Shown here: one piece after another, positions 1 through 8,539 of the stretch
Layout of the letters: every line of letters starts with the position of its first letter
Numbering within the stretch: position 1 is the first letter of the stretch
Assembly: GCF_003425985.1 (NCBI RefSeq)
Contig: NZ_CP022985.1
Span: forward strand, 161,501-225,500
DNA: 64,000 nt
Origin: Mariniflexile sp. TRM1-10
GTDB taxonomy: Bacteria > Bacteroidota > Bacteroidia > Flavobacteriales > Flavobacteriaceae
Reading direction: 5' to 3'
Made by a program: the position numbers and the translations under genes
The notes under the pieces: model-generated
The model's input: only the letters and a program-made list of their open reading frames with translations
Databases searched by the model: none
Told to the model about the DNA's origin: nothing

Positions 1-101
1 TCTAAATTTGGATAGGTTTGGGCTATGACAGATTGCATAGCTTCTGCAATAAATTGGGCACCATTATAGGTAGGAATACATATGGAAACTAAAGGCTTCA
101 A
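1..101 (-). CDS. Glycosyltransferase family 2, N-terminal fragment (cut by window edge)
   Basis: Only the first 33 codons are inside the window. Read on the minus strand from a TTG start at 101, they give [20 protein letters not shown] and continue with a helix typical of GT2 enzymes. The [10 protein letters not shown] stretch is the first beta strand and nucleotide-sugar binding loop of GT-A fold transferases. The proposed TTG overlaps the TGA stop of the upstream glycosyltransferase, so the two are probably translationally coupled. The donor and acceptor sugars cannot be told. The family call is secure for such a short piece, but the start codon is an inference because no in-frame ATG is nearby. 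Confidence 0.8.
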   Translation of the reverse strand, partial: MKPLVSICIPTYNGAQFIAEAMQSVIAQTYPNL

Positions 102-958
102 TGCTTTCTATTAATATTTATTATTTTAATGATCACACTTTTTATTCGCCTTTTTAATTTATGACCAAACCCATTTTGTTCATTTGTTAATAACTGACTT
201 TGCTGCTTTAAATTATCTATCCTAAACAGTAAACTATTGTAACTACCAAATATTTTAGCATAGACATCAATATGTTTTGCATTTATCTGCTTAGATATCT
301 CTTCCATCTGTTCTTTTATAAGTTTATTATTTCTAGATTCGTTATTAATTCTGTACATAAAACATACTTTTGGTATTTGGTAAACATTTCCTCCATTTTT
401 TAACAAACTAATCCAAAACTCCCAATCTTCATAACCTATTGTAAAACTTGTATCATAGCCACCAACTTTTTGCCAATCTTCTCTCTTAAACATTGCACAA
501 TTAAATATTATGTTACCCTTTAGTAATATTTCAATATGAAACTTGGGTAATTCCCAATACCTGCTTTCATTGCCAAATTTTTTGGCTTGACAATAAACAA
601 TTTTTAAATTATCATTTTTTTTGAAAGCTTCTATAGCTAGTGAAATATAATCTTCTGCTATTAAGTCATCGGCATCTAGTGGCAACATATAATATCCTTT
701 GGCATTTTCAATACCAAGATTTCTTGCACTGGACACACCAGAGTTTTCTTGACAGTAGTACTTAAACCTTTTATCTTTAACTACCCAACGTTTAGCAATA
801 ACTTCTGTATCATCACTAGAGCCATCGTTTACAATAATACATTCCCAATTAGTATAGTTTTGGTTTAGTACAGACTGTAAGCATTCATCCAAATATTGAG
901 CTTGGTTATAACAAGGTACAACCACAGATACAGAAAATATATTCCTTTGTTCTTTCAA
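98..958 (-). CDS. Glycosyltransferase family 2
   Basis: A 286-residue cytoplasmic GT-A fold transferase that should add one sugar to a growing surface glycan. The N-terminus [18 protein letters not shown] is the nucleotide-binding strand. [11 protein letters not shown] follows near residue 45 and PLDADDLI near 95, the DxD-type metal and nucleotide-sugar site. [12 protein letters not shown] near 175 is the ED/W acceptor-side motif common in GT2. There are no membrane segments, so it probably works at the inner face of the membrane. It shares four bases with the preceding gene (ATGA overlap), placing it in the polysaccharide operon. Sugar specificity is not predictable. Confidence 0.93.
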   Translation of the reverse strand: MKEQRNIFSVSVVVPCYNQAQYLDECLQSVLNQNYTNWECIIVNDGSSDDTEVIAKRWVVKDKRFKYYCQENSGVSSARNLGIENAKGYYMLPLDADDLIAEDYISLAIEAFKKNDNLKIVYCQAKKFGNESRYWELPKFHIEILLKGNIIFNCAMFKREDWQKVGGYDTSFTIGYEDWEFWISLLKNGGNVYQIPKVCFMYRINNESRNNKLIKEQMEEISKQINAKHIDVYAKIFGSYNSLLFRIDNLKQQSQLLTNEQNGFGHKLKRRIKSVIIKIININRKH

Positions 959-2340
959 AAACTATATTTTATTTTTTTAACTATCTTTTTCAAATAACTA
1001 ACAACCTTATTTTTAAGTTTAGGCTTACTTTTAGGCAAACTACCTATGTTGTTTAAATAATTCTCTACTACGTTAGCATTTAAATCATCAACCGTTTTTT
1101 TAAGAATGTCATTATCTTGTAACTTTAAGAGTAATTGTGTAAATCTTAAAATATCTTTATCTTCATTTAAGAAAACAAAATTATAATTTAACATATAATC
1201 CAAAAGACACTTAAAATTGTTAATCTTCAAAGATAAATCATCATCCTTATAAAACAATTTTAAAACTAAATCCATATTTTTAGGATTATACTCATAAAGA
1301 ATTCCTTTTCCATCTAGCATCGTTGCCCCTAGTGACAATACCGGCTTTTCATACAACAATGCATCAAAAATAACAGAAGAATTAACTGTCACGACTTTGT
1401 CAGCTATTTCCAAGCATTGTTCCAATGGCACTTGATCTGTCCAAACAACATTGAGTTTATTCTGAATCAGGGCATCGTATTCATATTTTGGAACTGAGCT
1501 TTTAGGATGATGTTTTCCCAAAACAAAGTAACCTTCCTCCACTCCATAATCAATAAACCACTCAAATGCCTGTTTGTTAGAACTAAAATAAGGGCTAAAT
1601 AATTTGGCTTGAATATCATTATCAACTTGTCCAATAAATAAAATTATCCTTTGTTCTTTGTCTATTCCAAATTTAGTCCTTAAGTCTTCTTGATCCTTTC
1701 TTTCTGGTTGTTCCCAAAGTGTTTCAGAAGTATTTTTATACCATCCAACATAATGTTTAAATTTATCTAAATCACAAGTGTTTTTAATAAACGTTTCCTG
1801 TTGCAAACTAGCTATTGAACTATGGCTAAGCACCCCTTTGCTATCATAAAACAATAATGAAGGTAAAGTACCTCTTTCTACAAAAAGTCTATTAATCTTA
1901 AACCATTGGCATAAATGACTAAGTATATATTGTCGGGGGTCGTTACCATTCCAAACCAATACCAAAAAAGGTGTATATTTTTTGATTAATGTTAAAAAAA
2001 AACATAAATGGTAATGTAAAAATGCCATACGGGCTTGTACCTCGCTATCATTTTTTGATTTTGGAAACCACCAATTAAATCTATTCAACAAAAATTCAAT
2101 AGATAAGTCATAATTCTCAAATTCCGATTTAATAATTTGATTACAATATACTGGAGCAAAATAATTTAAAGGTTCAGGAAGTTTTATATATTGTGGTATT
2201 ATGGGTGACTCTTTTAATATAGGACTCCACCCTGTAACTATCAATTTAGTACCATTCTCCCCAAGGCAATTAGATACTTTATTTATAAAAGTTATATTCT
2301 GATTGGTTAATACGCTAGTAAGATAAAGAATTGTCTTCAT
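955..2340 (-). CDS. Capsule-synthesis-type (KpsC/KpsS-like) glycan transferase
   Basis: A 461-residue protein without signal peptide or membrane spans. The middle reads VWNGNDPRQY followed by RLFVERGTLP. The C-terminal half carries GKHHPKSS, then ADKVVTVNSSVIFDALLYEK and PVLSLG. This string of motifs (WNG, ERG, KxHP, TVNSSV, GKPV-like) is that of the capsule polysaccharide synthesis proteins whose characterised members KpsC and KpsS are Kdo transferases with GT-B-like folds. I infer a transferase acting on a lipid-linked glycan, but not necessarily with Kdo. It overlaps the downstream GT2 gene by four bases and follows the methyltransferase after four bases, so it is part of the same transcript. 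Confidence 0.7.
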   Translation of the reverse strand: MKTILYLTSVLTNQNITFINKVSNCLGENGTKLIVTGWSPILKESPIIPQYIKLPEPLNYFAPVYCNQIIKSEFENYDLSIEFLLNRFNWWFPKSKNDSEVQARMAFLHYHLCFFLTLIKKYTPFLVLVWNGNDPRQYILSHLCQWFKINRLFVERGTLPSLLFYDSKGVLSHSSIASLQQETFIKNTCDLDKFKHYVGWYKNTSETLWEQPERKDQEDLRTKFGIDKEQRIILFIGQVDNDIQAKLFSPYFSSNKQAFEWFIDYGVEEGYFVLGKHHPKSSVPKYEYDALIQNKLNVVWTDQVPLEQCLEIADKVVTVNSSVIFDALLYEKPVLSLGATMLDGKGILYEYNPKNMDLVLKLFYKDDDLSLKINNFKCLLDYMLNYNFVFLNEDKDILRFTQLLLKLQDNDILKKTVDDLNANVVENYLNNIGSLPKSKPKLKNKVVSYLKKIVKKIKYSF

Positions 2341-2344
2341 TAGT

Positions 2345-3103
2345 CTATAAATTACCCCAATTTAACTCTTTTATATCCCCGTTAAAAGGTTCTGTAATTT
2401 CTTTAGGAAAATAATTTGCCAATTTAATTATGTCTCCGCTGTCATAACTTAAATCTGGGTATGATATTATACTTTTCTTTTTAAGAATAAGACTTATGTT
2501 GTAGCCATAAGATTTGATAGAAACACCTCTACAATCGAAACCTGCCAATATTAATTGATACATTAATAACCCAGCATTCCATAATGTTACATGTCCACCT
2601 ACAATCTCATGTTTTAAAGGCGGTACTGTAATTGCTAATACGCCACCTTCTTTTAAATCGTTATGTATTTTTTTTAAAAACAAATTTGGGTTTGGTTGAT
2701 GCTCTAAAACATGAGATGCCCAAATTGCATCAAATGGATTATCAAAATTATACGTGTAGTAATCTCCAAAAATACAAGTATGGTTGTCGCTACGCTTCTC
2801 AAAATATATAGATTTTCCAAAATCTATTGAGGTTACTTTTTTTCCTTCGCTTTGAAGCATATCGCTATGCTTTCCTTCTCCACTACCAATATCCAGAACT
2901 GTTGAAAAATCAAAATCAGTAATAAATTTTTTAAGTGCTTCTCCTGCAAACGGCAGGTTGTTATAAGGGGCTTCTACATGACCATTTAAGATAAATTCTT
3001 TATTGAAAAAGTCTTTTTGTCTCAATGGATTTGATTTCTTCCTTATTCGAATTAATTTTAATCCAAAAAAATTCAGCATCCTTTTAAAAAATTCTTTTAC
3101 CAA
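2345..3103 (-). CDS. Class I SAM-dependent methyltransferase
   Basis: A 252-residue protein with the Rossmann methyltransferase motifs. VLDIGSGEGKHSDML near residue 70 is the SAM-binding glycine loop. Then come VTSIDFG, the acidic end of strand two, and AIWASHVLEHQPNP, motif post-II as in UbiE/SmtA-like enzymes, followed by LKEGGVLAITVPP. In a glycan locus the likely substrate is a sugar or lipid-linked glycan (for example O-methylation or chain-end capping), but that is inference. The first ATG overlaps the upstream sulfotransferase by 20 bases. A second ATG eight codons in (3079) would leave a four-base gap and is an equally good start. Confidence 0.88.
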   Translation of the reverse strand: MVKEFFKRMLNFFGLKLIRIRKKSNPLRQKDFFNKEFILNGHVEAPYNNLPFAGEALKKFITDFDFSTVLDIGSGEGKHSDMLQSEGKKVTSIDFGKSIYFEKRSDNHTCIFGDYYTYNFDNPFDAIWASHVLEHQPNPNLFLKKIHNDLKEGGVLAITVPPLKHEIVGGHVTLWNAGLLMYQLILAGFDCRGVSIKSYGYNISLILKKKSIISYPDLSYDSGDIIKLANYFPKEITEPFNGDIKELNWGNL

Positions 3104-3989
3104 TTAATTTTACTTTATTAATTAAACTTACTTTCTTTTTAGATAGCTCTATTGCTTTGTATTCTCCATATTTTTGTTTTAGGTATCCTAAATCATTGTC
3201 ATTCCATTCAAAAATAATATCGCCTAATTTTTTTTTAATTCTAAAAAGATAATCTTCATTTAATTTATTTCTTTCAAAATGTTTAGATCGATCAGATTGT
3301 ATTATTTCTAAATTGAATTCATTTTTAACATTGACAAAATCGCATATCTTTTCTATTGTACCAATTTTATCAAACAAACACAAATCTTCATATTTTATGT
3401 GCAAAATATGATTGCTTTCGTTTTTTATAATATAATTCCATCCTAAAATCCATTCATTTATTGCTTCCTCTAATGTAGATGTGAGAGTCCATGTGTCCTT
3501 CCCTCTGGACTTGTTTTGATGCCTTACAATCATGGAATTAATTACATCCAATGGATTTCTACTAATATGAATGAATTTTACAGTTTTTTTTAATTCTTCA
3601 TTAAACTTACTAAAATCGAATAAATAATACCTTGGTAATTTATCACCCAAAACAGTCAAATTGTTTTTGTTTATAGCGTTTGCATTTTCGTCATATAAAA
3701 TATTTAATATCTTAACTAATGAGTTTTTCTTTTGTAAAGTTTGCTCTAAAATATCACTATTTTTCCAAGTCTCTTTAACTCCTTTTTCTCTCTCAAACTG
3801 TATAAATCTATTATTATATTCGGATTCTTTAAAATAAATTTTTTCAACTTTATTTAATAGCTCTGTTAAGTTATGCTCATTAGTAACATAAATTTCTGGG
3901 TGACTATTCAAGAGCAACGCCAAAAGAGTAGTGCCTGATCTTGGAGCACCACCTAGAACTAACCAATTTCTTTCTATACTATTTTCCAT
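3084..3989 (-). CDS. PAPS-dependent sulfotransferase
   Basis: A 301-residue protein with the two cofactor loops of the sulfotransferase family. GGAPRSGTTLLALLLNSHPE near residues 13-32 is the 5'-phosphosulfate binding loop. FIHISRNPLDVINSMI near residue 140 is the 3'-phosphate binding strand-helix. Such enzymes move sulfate from PAPS to hydroxyl or amino groups, releasing PAP. Being in a polysaccharide export locus, it probably sulfates a glycan. CysC and CysQ, which make PAPS and destroy PAP, lie 4-6 kb upstream on the same strand, which supports a sulfation role. It overlaps the Wzt-like gene by 16 bases. Confidence 0.9.
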   Translation of the reverse strand: MENSIERNWLVLGGAPRSGTTLLALLLNSHPEIYVTNEHNLTELLNKVEKIYFKESEYNNRFIQFEREKGVKETWKNSDILEQTLQKKNSLVKILNILYDENANAINKNNLTVLGDKLPRYYLFDFSKFNEELKKTVKFIHISRNPLDVINSMIVRHQNKSRGKDTWTLTSTLEEAINEWILGWNYIIKNESNHILHIKYEDLCLFDKIGTIEKICDFVNVKNEFNLEIIQSDRSKHFERNKLNEDYLFRIKKKLGDIIFEWNDNDLGYLKQKYGEYKAIELSKKKVSLINKVKLIGKRIF

Positions 3990-5161
3990 TTTCCGTCAAT
4001 AATAATTGGAGCTCTAAAATGGTTTTCTCCTTCAACCTTAATTTTAGTAATATTTTGATACCACAATACTTGCTCTCTACCTCCATTGTCATATATAACT
4101 ATTGAAACATAATATTCTCCTGATGCCAAAAGATTTTTTTCAACATGAAAAATAAACTTTCTTTTGCTATCAATTTCATCACTTATTTGAATATAGTTAA
4201 AACAGATTGGTAACTGATCTCCCGAGAGTATATTTAAGTATAAACTCGCATTTTTAAATTTAAAACCCACTACTTTTAAATCAAATTGATAATATATTTC
4301 ATTGGATGTTCTGACAGCTATTATTTCTGGAAAATTATCAATAGTCACTTCTGGTATGCTAAATTTAATATTCTTATGTTGGTTTGTGGATGTAAATAAA
4401 TACTCATTAATTCCTTCTCCAATGTTATAAAAAATTTTCGATTTCCCTTTATTGATATGCATTACAAAAGTTGAAATTCTATTTATGGAGGGCATACTGT
4501 GACTAACATATATGATTGCACAATTACTAATTATTTTAGAAATCTTATCATAACATTTAGCCCTAAAACTAACATCCCCCACCGCCAAAACCTCATCAAT
4601 AATCAATACATCCGGTTCCATTTGCACTGCTACGGCAAAGCCTAAACGTACTTTCATACCAGAACTATAATTTTGCACGGGCATGTCTATAAACTCACGA
4701 ATTTCAGCAAAATCTATAATGTCTTCTACTTTAGCATCAATCTCTTTTTTGGTAAACCCCAAAACCGCCCCGTTATTGTATATGTTTTCCCTACCACTTA
4801 AAATGGGATTGAAACCTGCGCCTAATTCAATAAGCGCACCAACCCGCCCTTTGATGGTAACTTTACCGGCATCGGGGTTTATTAAACCATTGAGTATTTT
4901 CAGCAACGTACTTTTACCTGCACCATTATGCCCTATCAAGCCTAAACATTCACCACGGCGTAACTCAAAATTGATGTCTTTTACCGCCCAAAATTCTTTA
5001 TCGCGTAACAGTCTTTCATTTTTATTACCGTGAATATTAGAAATCAAATCTTTTACGCCATACCACAAGCTTGTTTTTAAATCTTTGCAGAATTTTTTTG
5101 AAAGTCCTTCTACTTTGACAAGGACTTCATTAGTTGTTTCTATGTTTTTTTCTTCTATCAT
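3974..5161 (-). CDS. ABC polysaccharide exporter ATPase, Wzt-like, with C-terminal carbohydrate-binding-type domain
   Basis: The ATP-hydrolysing subunit of a polysaccharide ABC exporter. Counting from MIEEKNIE, Walker A is GHNGAGKSTLL near residue 90, the signature YSSGMKVRLGF is near 195 and Walker B DVLIIDEVLAVGD near 215. About 130 residues follow that resemble the beta-sandwich of Wzt proteins that bind the end-capped glycan. The open frame extends 50 codons further upstream to 5311, but that stretch is translated intergenic repeat (CGTGAGGCGTGAGACGTG type), so I place the start at the ATG at 5161. Its partner permease is at 5855-6700, separated by a small four-helix-bundle gene and repeats. 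Confidence 0.92.
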   Translation of the reverse strand: MIEEKNIETTNEVLVKVEGLSKKFCKDLKTSLWYGVKDLISNIHGNKNERLLRDKEFWAVKDINFELRRGECLGLIGHNGAGKSTLLKILNGLINPDAGKVTIKGRVGALIELGAGFNPILSGRENIYNNGAVLGFTKKEIDAKVEDIIDFAEIREFIDMPVQNYSSGMKVRLGFAVAVQMEPDVLIIDEVLAVGDVSFRAKCYDKISKIISNCAIIYVSHSMPSINRISTFVMHINKGKSKIFYNIGEGINEYLFTSTNQHKNIKFSIPEVTIDNFPEIIAVRTSNEIYYQFDLKVVGFKFKNASLYLNILSGDQLPICFNYIQISDEIDSKRKFIFHVEKNLLASGEYYVSIVIYDNGGREQVLWYQNITKIKVEGENHFRAPIIIDGKWKIV

Positions 5162-5164
5162 ATT

Positions 5165-5340
5165 TTGTACAAGACGTGAAGCGTGAGACGTGAAATGTGA
5201 AACGTTGTTTTCGTTTTCCGATTCACTTTTCACCTTTCTCAAATCGTGAAGCGTGAGGCGTGAGACGTGAGGCGTTGTTTCTGTTTCTCGATTCACTTTT
5301 TCACTTTTCACGTTTCACCATTCCCGATTCACCATTCCCG
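5165..5340. repeat. Simple-sequence spacer of GTGAAACGTGA / GATTCACTTTTCAC words
   Basis: This spacer is built of permuted short words such as cgtgaagcgtgag, cgtgaaatgtgaaac, gattcacttttcac and cattcccgattcac. It reads open on the minus strand and adds a spurious 50-residue leader to the Wzt-like gene. The same words recur at 5700-5850, 18400-18700 and 34060-34110. Confidence 0.85.
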
Positions 5341-5342
5341 AT

Positions 5343-5693
5343 TCACAATTTCCGTTTCAAATAATTCCTAAACCCTAATAACAATTGTTTTACTTTTGTT
5401 ATTAACGTCATTAATTCTTTAGTTTCATCAACATATTTTAATCTTATAGCGATCAAATAGTGTGTTTCCAATTCCGTTAATGACCCTAAAGCTATTGAAA
5501 TAAATTGAATTAATTCCTTATCACTTTTTCTTCCAGAACCTTCTGCAATATTAGAAGGTATTGAAATAGCGGACCTTCGTATTTGACTGGTTAAACCATA
5601 ACGTTCATCATCTGGAAACTTAGATGACATGGTATAGATTTCCTCAACTAAATCCATGCTACACTTCCATACATCTAAATCTTTATGCTCCAT
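5343..5693 (-). CDS. Four-helix bundle protein (S23 / 23S rRNA intervening-sequence protein family)
   Basis: A 116-residue helical protein. The N-terminal HKDLDVWKCSMDLVEEIY, the central LTSQIRRSAISIPSNIAEGS and the C-terminal helices match the four-helix-bundle family first named for ORFs inside 23S rRNA intervening sequences. Members are widespread as solitary genes in Bacteroidota, and no biochemical role is established. Here it lies between the ABC permease and ATPase genes and is bordered on both sides by simple-sequence repeats, so it looks like a passenger inserted in the operon rather than an export component. Its start is the only good ATG. Confidence 0.9.
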   Translation of the reverse strand: MEHKDLDVWKCSMDLVEEIYTMSSKFPDDERYGLTSQIRRSAISIPSNIAEGSGRKSDKELIQFISIALGSLTELETHYLIAIRLKYVDETKELMTLITKVKQLLLGFRNYLKRKL

Positions 5694-5699
5694 ATTTAT

Positions 5700-5850
5700 T
5701 TATTTTTACGTGAAACGTGAAACGTGAGGCGTGAGACGTTGTTTTCGTTTTCCGATTCACTTTTCACTTTTCACCATTCACTTTTCATCTTCCCGATTCA
5801 CCTTTCACCATTCACGATTTCCGATTCCCGATTCACCTTTCACGATTCAC
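5700..5850. repeat. Simple-sequence spacer, same family as 5165-5340
   Basis: Words such as cgtgaaacgtgaaacgtgag, cgattcacttttcac and ttcccgattcacc are repeated in irregular order. With the block at 5165-5340 it brackets the four-helix-bundle gene. Confidence 0.85.
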
Positions 5851-5854
5851 CTCA

Positions 5855-6700
5855 TCAAGCACTTAAACGTTCAACGATTATAGGAATGGATGTTCTATAA
5901 AACAGCAGACCAATAAAAAACAAAGAAAGACTTATTGCAAAAACCAAACAAAAATAGCCCAAATACGCTGGCGAAGTTCCCAGAGCCAAATCTCTTGCCG
6001 TTAAAATAAGTGCCGTAAATGGATTTAATTCCATGATGGTTTTCATAATACCGCTTTTTGGAATGGCATAAACCACGGGTGTTATATACATCAACAAGCT
6101 TAAACCCATACTGATGATTTTAGCAATATCATTATAAATAAGGCTGATAGGTGTAATAAACAACCCAATAGTAGTACCAAATAGAATGGCTGCCAATATA
6201 GCGAACGGAAACAATAACAAAGACCAATGAAATCCGATACCAAATGCAAAAATTAAAACCACCAACAGCCCTATTTTTATAGAACTATTAAAAAGCAGTT
6301 TATAAATGCCTGTTAGAATCAAGGCTTCTTTTGGAAAATTTATTTTGGTCATAATACCTCTAGCTGCATTGGTATTACTTGTCGGAGAATTAATAGACTC
6401 TGTAATAATAGACCAAATTAAGGTTCCTGAAAATACAAATACGGGATATGGCACACCAGTATCGGAAAGATTGACTGTTCCTGTTGAGTTTAAAAATATC
6501 CAAACAAAAGCAGAACTAATAGGTGTAATAAAAGCCCAAATAATCCCTAAATACGACTGTCGGTATTGTGATTTTATATCTCGGGTGGCTAGTTGTTTTG
6601 CTAAAAAATGAGAACCAAAAAAATCTTTGGCACTTGCACTTAATAGCTTGCCTATTTTTAAGTTGTTCTCCTTTTGATATATTTTGGTTTCAAGTTGCAT
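5855..6700 (-). CDS. ABC polysaccharide exporter permease, Wzm/TagG-like
   Basis: A 281-residue inner-membrane protein with the ABC-2 layout. It has an amphipathic N-terminus ending LATRDIKSQYRQSYLGIIWAF, a segment conserved in Wzm, TagG and KpsM permeases, followed by about six hydrophobic spans. It would pair with the Wzt-like ATPase at 3974-5161 to move an undecaprenyl-linked glycan across the inner membrane. A 751-bp gap filled with repeats separates it from the upstream GIY-YIG gene, so it may have its own promoter, which I could not place securely. Confidence 0.92.
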   Translation of the reverse strand: MQLETKIYQKENNLKIGKLLSASAKDFFGSHFLAKQLATRDIKSQYRQSYLGIIWAFITPISSAFVWIFLNSTGTVNLSDTGVPYPVFVFSGTLIWSIITESINSPTSNTNAARGIMTKINFPKEALILTGIYKLLFNSSIKIGLLVVLIFAFGIGFHWSLLLFPFAILAAILFGTTIGLFITPISLIYNDIAKIISMGLSLLMYITPVVYAIPKSGIMKTIMELNPFTALILTARDLALGTSPAYLGYFCLVFAISLSLFFIGLLFYRTSIPIIVERLSA

Positions 6701-6784
6701 GCTTTTGGTTTCTCAATTTAGTGTGTTTTGATACTCTTAACTTTTTGTTTTCCTACTTAACAAACTTATTTACCCTCTTACTTT

Positions 6785-7440
6785 TATAGTTTCACTGCCA
6801 GACTGAGCATTTTAAGACTTCTTCTAAAAAGTACTTCGACAAGCTCAGTGTGACAGCATATTCACTATAGACTTCACTGTTGGTCTGAGCATCCTATGAC
6901 TTCTCTACAAGCACTTCGACAGGCTCAGTGTGACAAACTTAATTTTTCCTCTTACTTTCTATATAGTTACCCTGTCAGACTGAGCTTGTCGAAGTCCTAT
7001 TAACTACACTCCTTCATATCACTTCAACAGGCTCAGTACGACAACATGTTCTCTATTGGTTTCATTATCGGTCTGAGCATCCTATGACTTCTCTACAAGC
7101 ACTTCGACAGGCTCAGTGTGACAAGCTTAATTTATCCTCTTACTTTCTATATAGTTACTCTGTCAGACTGAGCTTGTCGAAGTCCTATTAACTACACTCC
7201 TTCATATCACTTCAACAGGCTCAGTACGACAACATGTTCTCTATTGGCTTCATTGTCGGTCTGAGCATTTCAAGATTTCTCCAAAAAGCACTTCGACAGG
7301 CTCAGTGTGACAAGCTTAATTTATCCTCTTACTTTCTATATAGTTACCCTGTCAGGCTGAGCCTGTCGAAGTCCTATTAACTACACTTCCTTCATATCAC
7401 TTCAACAGGCTCTGTATGACAGGCATATTTAATACCATTC
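6785..7440. repeat. 188-bp tandem repeat made of TGAGCTTGTCGAA inverted elements
   Basis: The gap contains a unit that begins cacttcgacaggctcagtgt at 6912, 7100 and 7289. This gives periods of 188 and 189 bp and about 2.7 copies, with a diverged half unit from 6785. Each unit holds the dispersed element cttcgacaggctcagtgtga and its imperfect inverse tgtcagactgagcttgtcga, so each can fold into hairpins. No coding frame of substance is present. Confidence 0.88.
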
Positions 7441-7451
7441 CCGTTATCAGA

Positions 7452-7772
7452 CTAGCTTGTCGAAGTCTCACCATCCTTACCATATTGTGTATAGTTTTTT
7501 GAATATTCCACTAATCTATCCCAATTTTCATCAATTAAAGCTTGCTTTTTTCTCCTACTCCATCCTTTTATTTTCTTTTCAAACATAATGGCTTGGGAAG
7601 GTTCAGTAAACATTTCAAACCATTCCAACTCCACAGGTCTTCTTTGATATGTATAAGCGTGTTTATCAATACCTTTATTGTGTTCAAACAATCGTCTTTC
7701 AAGATTATTTGTAATTCCCGTATAAAAAGAATCGTCTTCACATTTAACTATATAAACAAAATAATTTTTCAT
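7452..7772 (-). CDS. GIY-YIG nuclease superfamily protein
   Basis: A 106-residue single-domain protein. YFVYIVKCEDDSFYTGITNN near the N-terminus contains the GIY-YIG signature variant (YIV then YTG), followed by LERRLFEHNKG, the helix carrying the catalytic arginine. The family includes small stand-alone endonuclease-like proteins of unknown role (UPF0213 type). It is embedded between two blocks of the TGAGCTTGTCGAA repeat (6785-7440 and 7795-7935) within the polysaccharide locus, so it is unlikely to serve glycan export. A role connected with those repeats is only a speculation from position. Confidence 0.92.
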   Translation of the reverse strand: MKNYFVYIVKCEDDSFYTGITNNLERRLFEHNKGIDKHAYTYQRRPVELEWFEMFTEPSQAIMFEKKIKGWSRRKKQALIDENWDRLVEYSKNYTQYGKDGETSTS

Positions 7773-7794
7773 ATAATTTACTTTATATGTTCCC

Positions 7795-7935
7795 TTGTCA
7801 GACTGAGCATCCTAAGACTTCTTCTAGCACTTCGACAAGCTCAGTGTGACAACATATTCACATAGACTTCACTGTCAGTCTGAACATTCCAAACTTCTTC
7901 TAAAAAGCACTTCGACAGGCTCAGTGTGACAACAT
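7795..7935. repeat. TGAGCTTGTCGAA repeat block, 3' neighbour of the GIY-YIG gene
   Basis: It contains tgtcagactgagcatcc, cacttcgacaagctcagtgt and cacttcgacaggctcagtgt, the same elements as in the 188-bp array on the other side of the GIY-YIG gene. Confidence 0.85.
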
Positions 7936-7949
7936 TATTTAAATGCTTA

Positions 7950-8534
7950 TCATAATTTACTTTTTAAAACATCTAAAATTCTAACTACTGCCTCTTCCGG
8001 GCTTTCATTAAGCGTTTCAACTTCTAATGTTGGTTTTGTCGGTATTTCAAAAGGCGCACTGATGCCTGTGAAATTTTTTATAGTGCCTGCCCGTGCTTTT
8101 TTATACAAACCTTTAACGTCGCGTTGCTCGCAAACTTCCAAAGGGGTATTGACAAACACTTCTATATAATAATCACTACCTACAATGGCTTTAATATCTT
8201 CACGTGTTTTGTTGTACGGTGAAATAAAAGCCGCTATAACCACCAAACCTGCATCAATAAACAATTTAGCGACTTCGGCGGTGCGTCTTAAATTTTCAAT
8301 ACGGTCTTCTTTTGTAAATAATAAATCCTTGTTTAATCCACGTCGCAAATTATCGCCATCTAAGGTATAGGTATGCACGCCCTGCTTATGCAATTCCTTT
8401 TCCAATAAATTAGCTATGGTGGATTTTCCAGAACCCGACAAACCCGTAAACCATATTAAACAGGGTTTGTGTTTATTTATGAGGGTCCTATCTTCCCTAT
8501 TTATGGTATATGTTTGCTTTCTATTATGCTCCAT
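7950..8534 (-). CDS. cysC: Adenylyl-sulfate kinase
   Basis: A 194-residue kinase that phosphorylates APS at the 3' position to make PAPS. The P-loop GLSGSGKSTIANLLE lies at residues 30-45. YTLDGDNLRRGLNKDL near 58-73 is the APS-binding segment. FISPYNKTRED and IEVFVNTPLEVCEQRDVKGLY are the usual family blocks. The length equals that of stand-alone CysC. No sulfate adenylyltransferase (CysD/CysN) gene is in the window, so APS must come from elsewhere. It starts five bases after cysQ ends and supplies the donor for the sulfotransferase at 3084-3989. Confidence 0.96.
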   Translation of the reverse strand: MEHNRKQTYTINREDRTLINKHKPCLIWFTGLSGSGKSTIANLLEKELHKQGVHTYTLDGDNLRRGLNKDLLFTKEDRIENLRRTAEVAKLFIDAGLVVIAAFISPYNKTREDIKAIVGSDYYIEVFVNTPLEVCEQRDVKGLYKKARAGTIKNFTGISAPFEIPTKPTLEVETLNESPEEAVVRILDVLKSKL

Positions 8535-8539
8535 TACTT

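Noticed and set aside
5165..5850. CRISPR-like array
   Set aside because: The repeated words are irregular, without fixed repeat-spacer lengths or cas genes. They are simple-sequence spacer.
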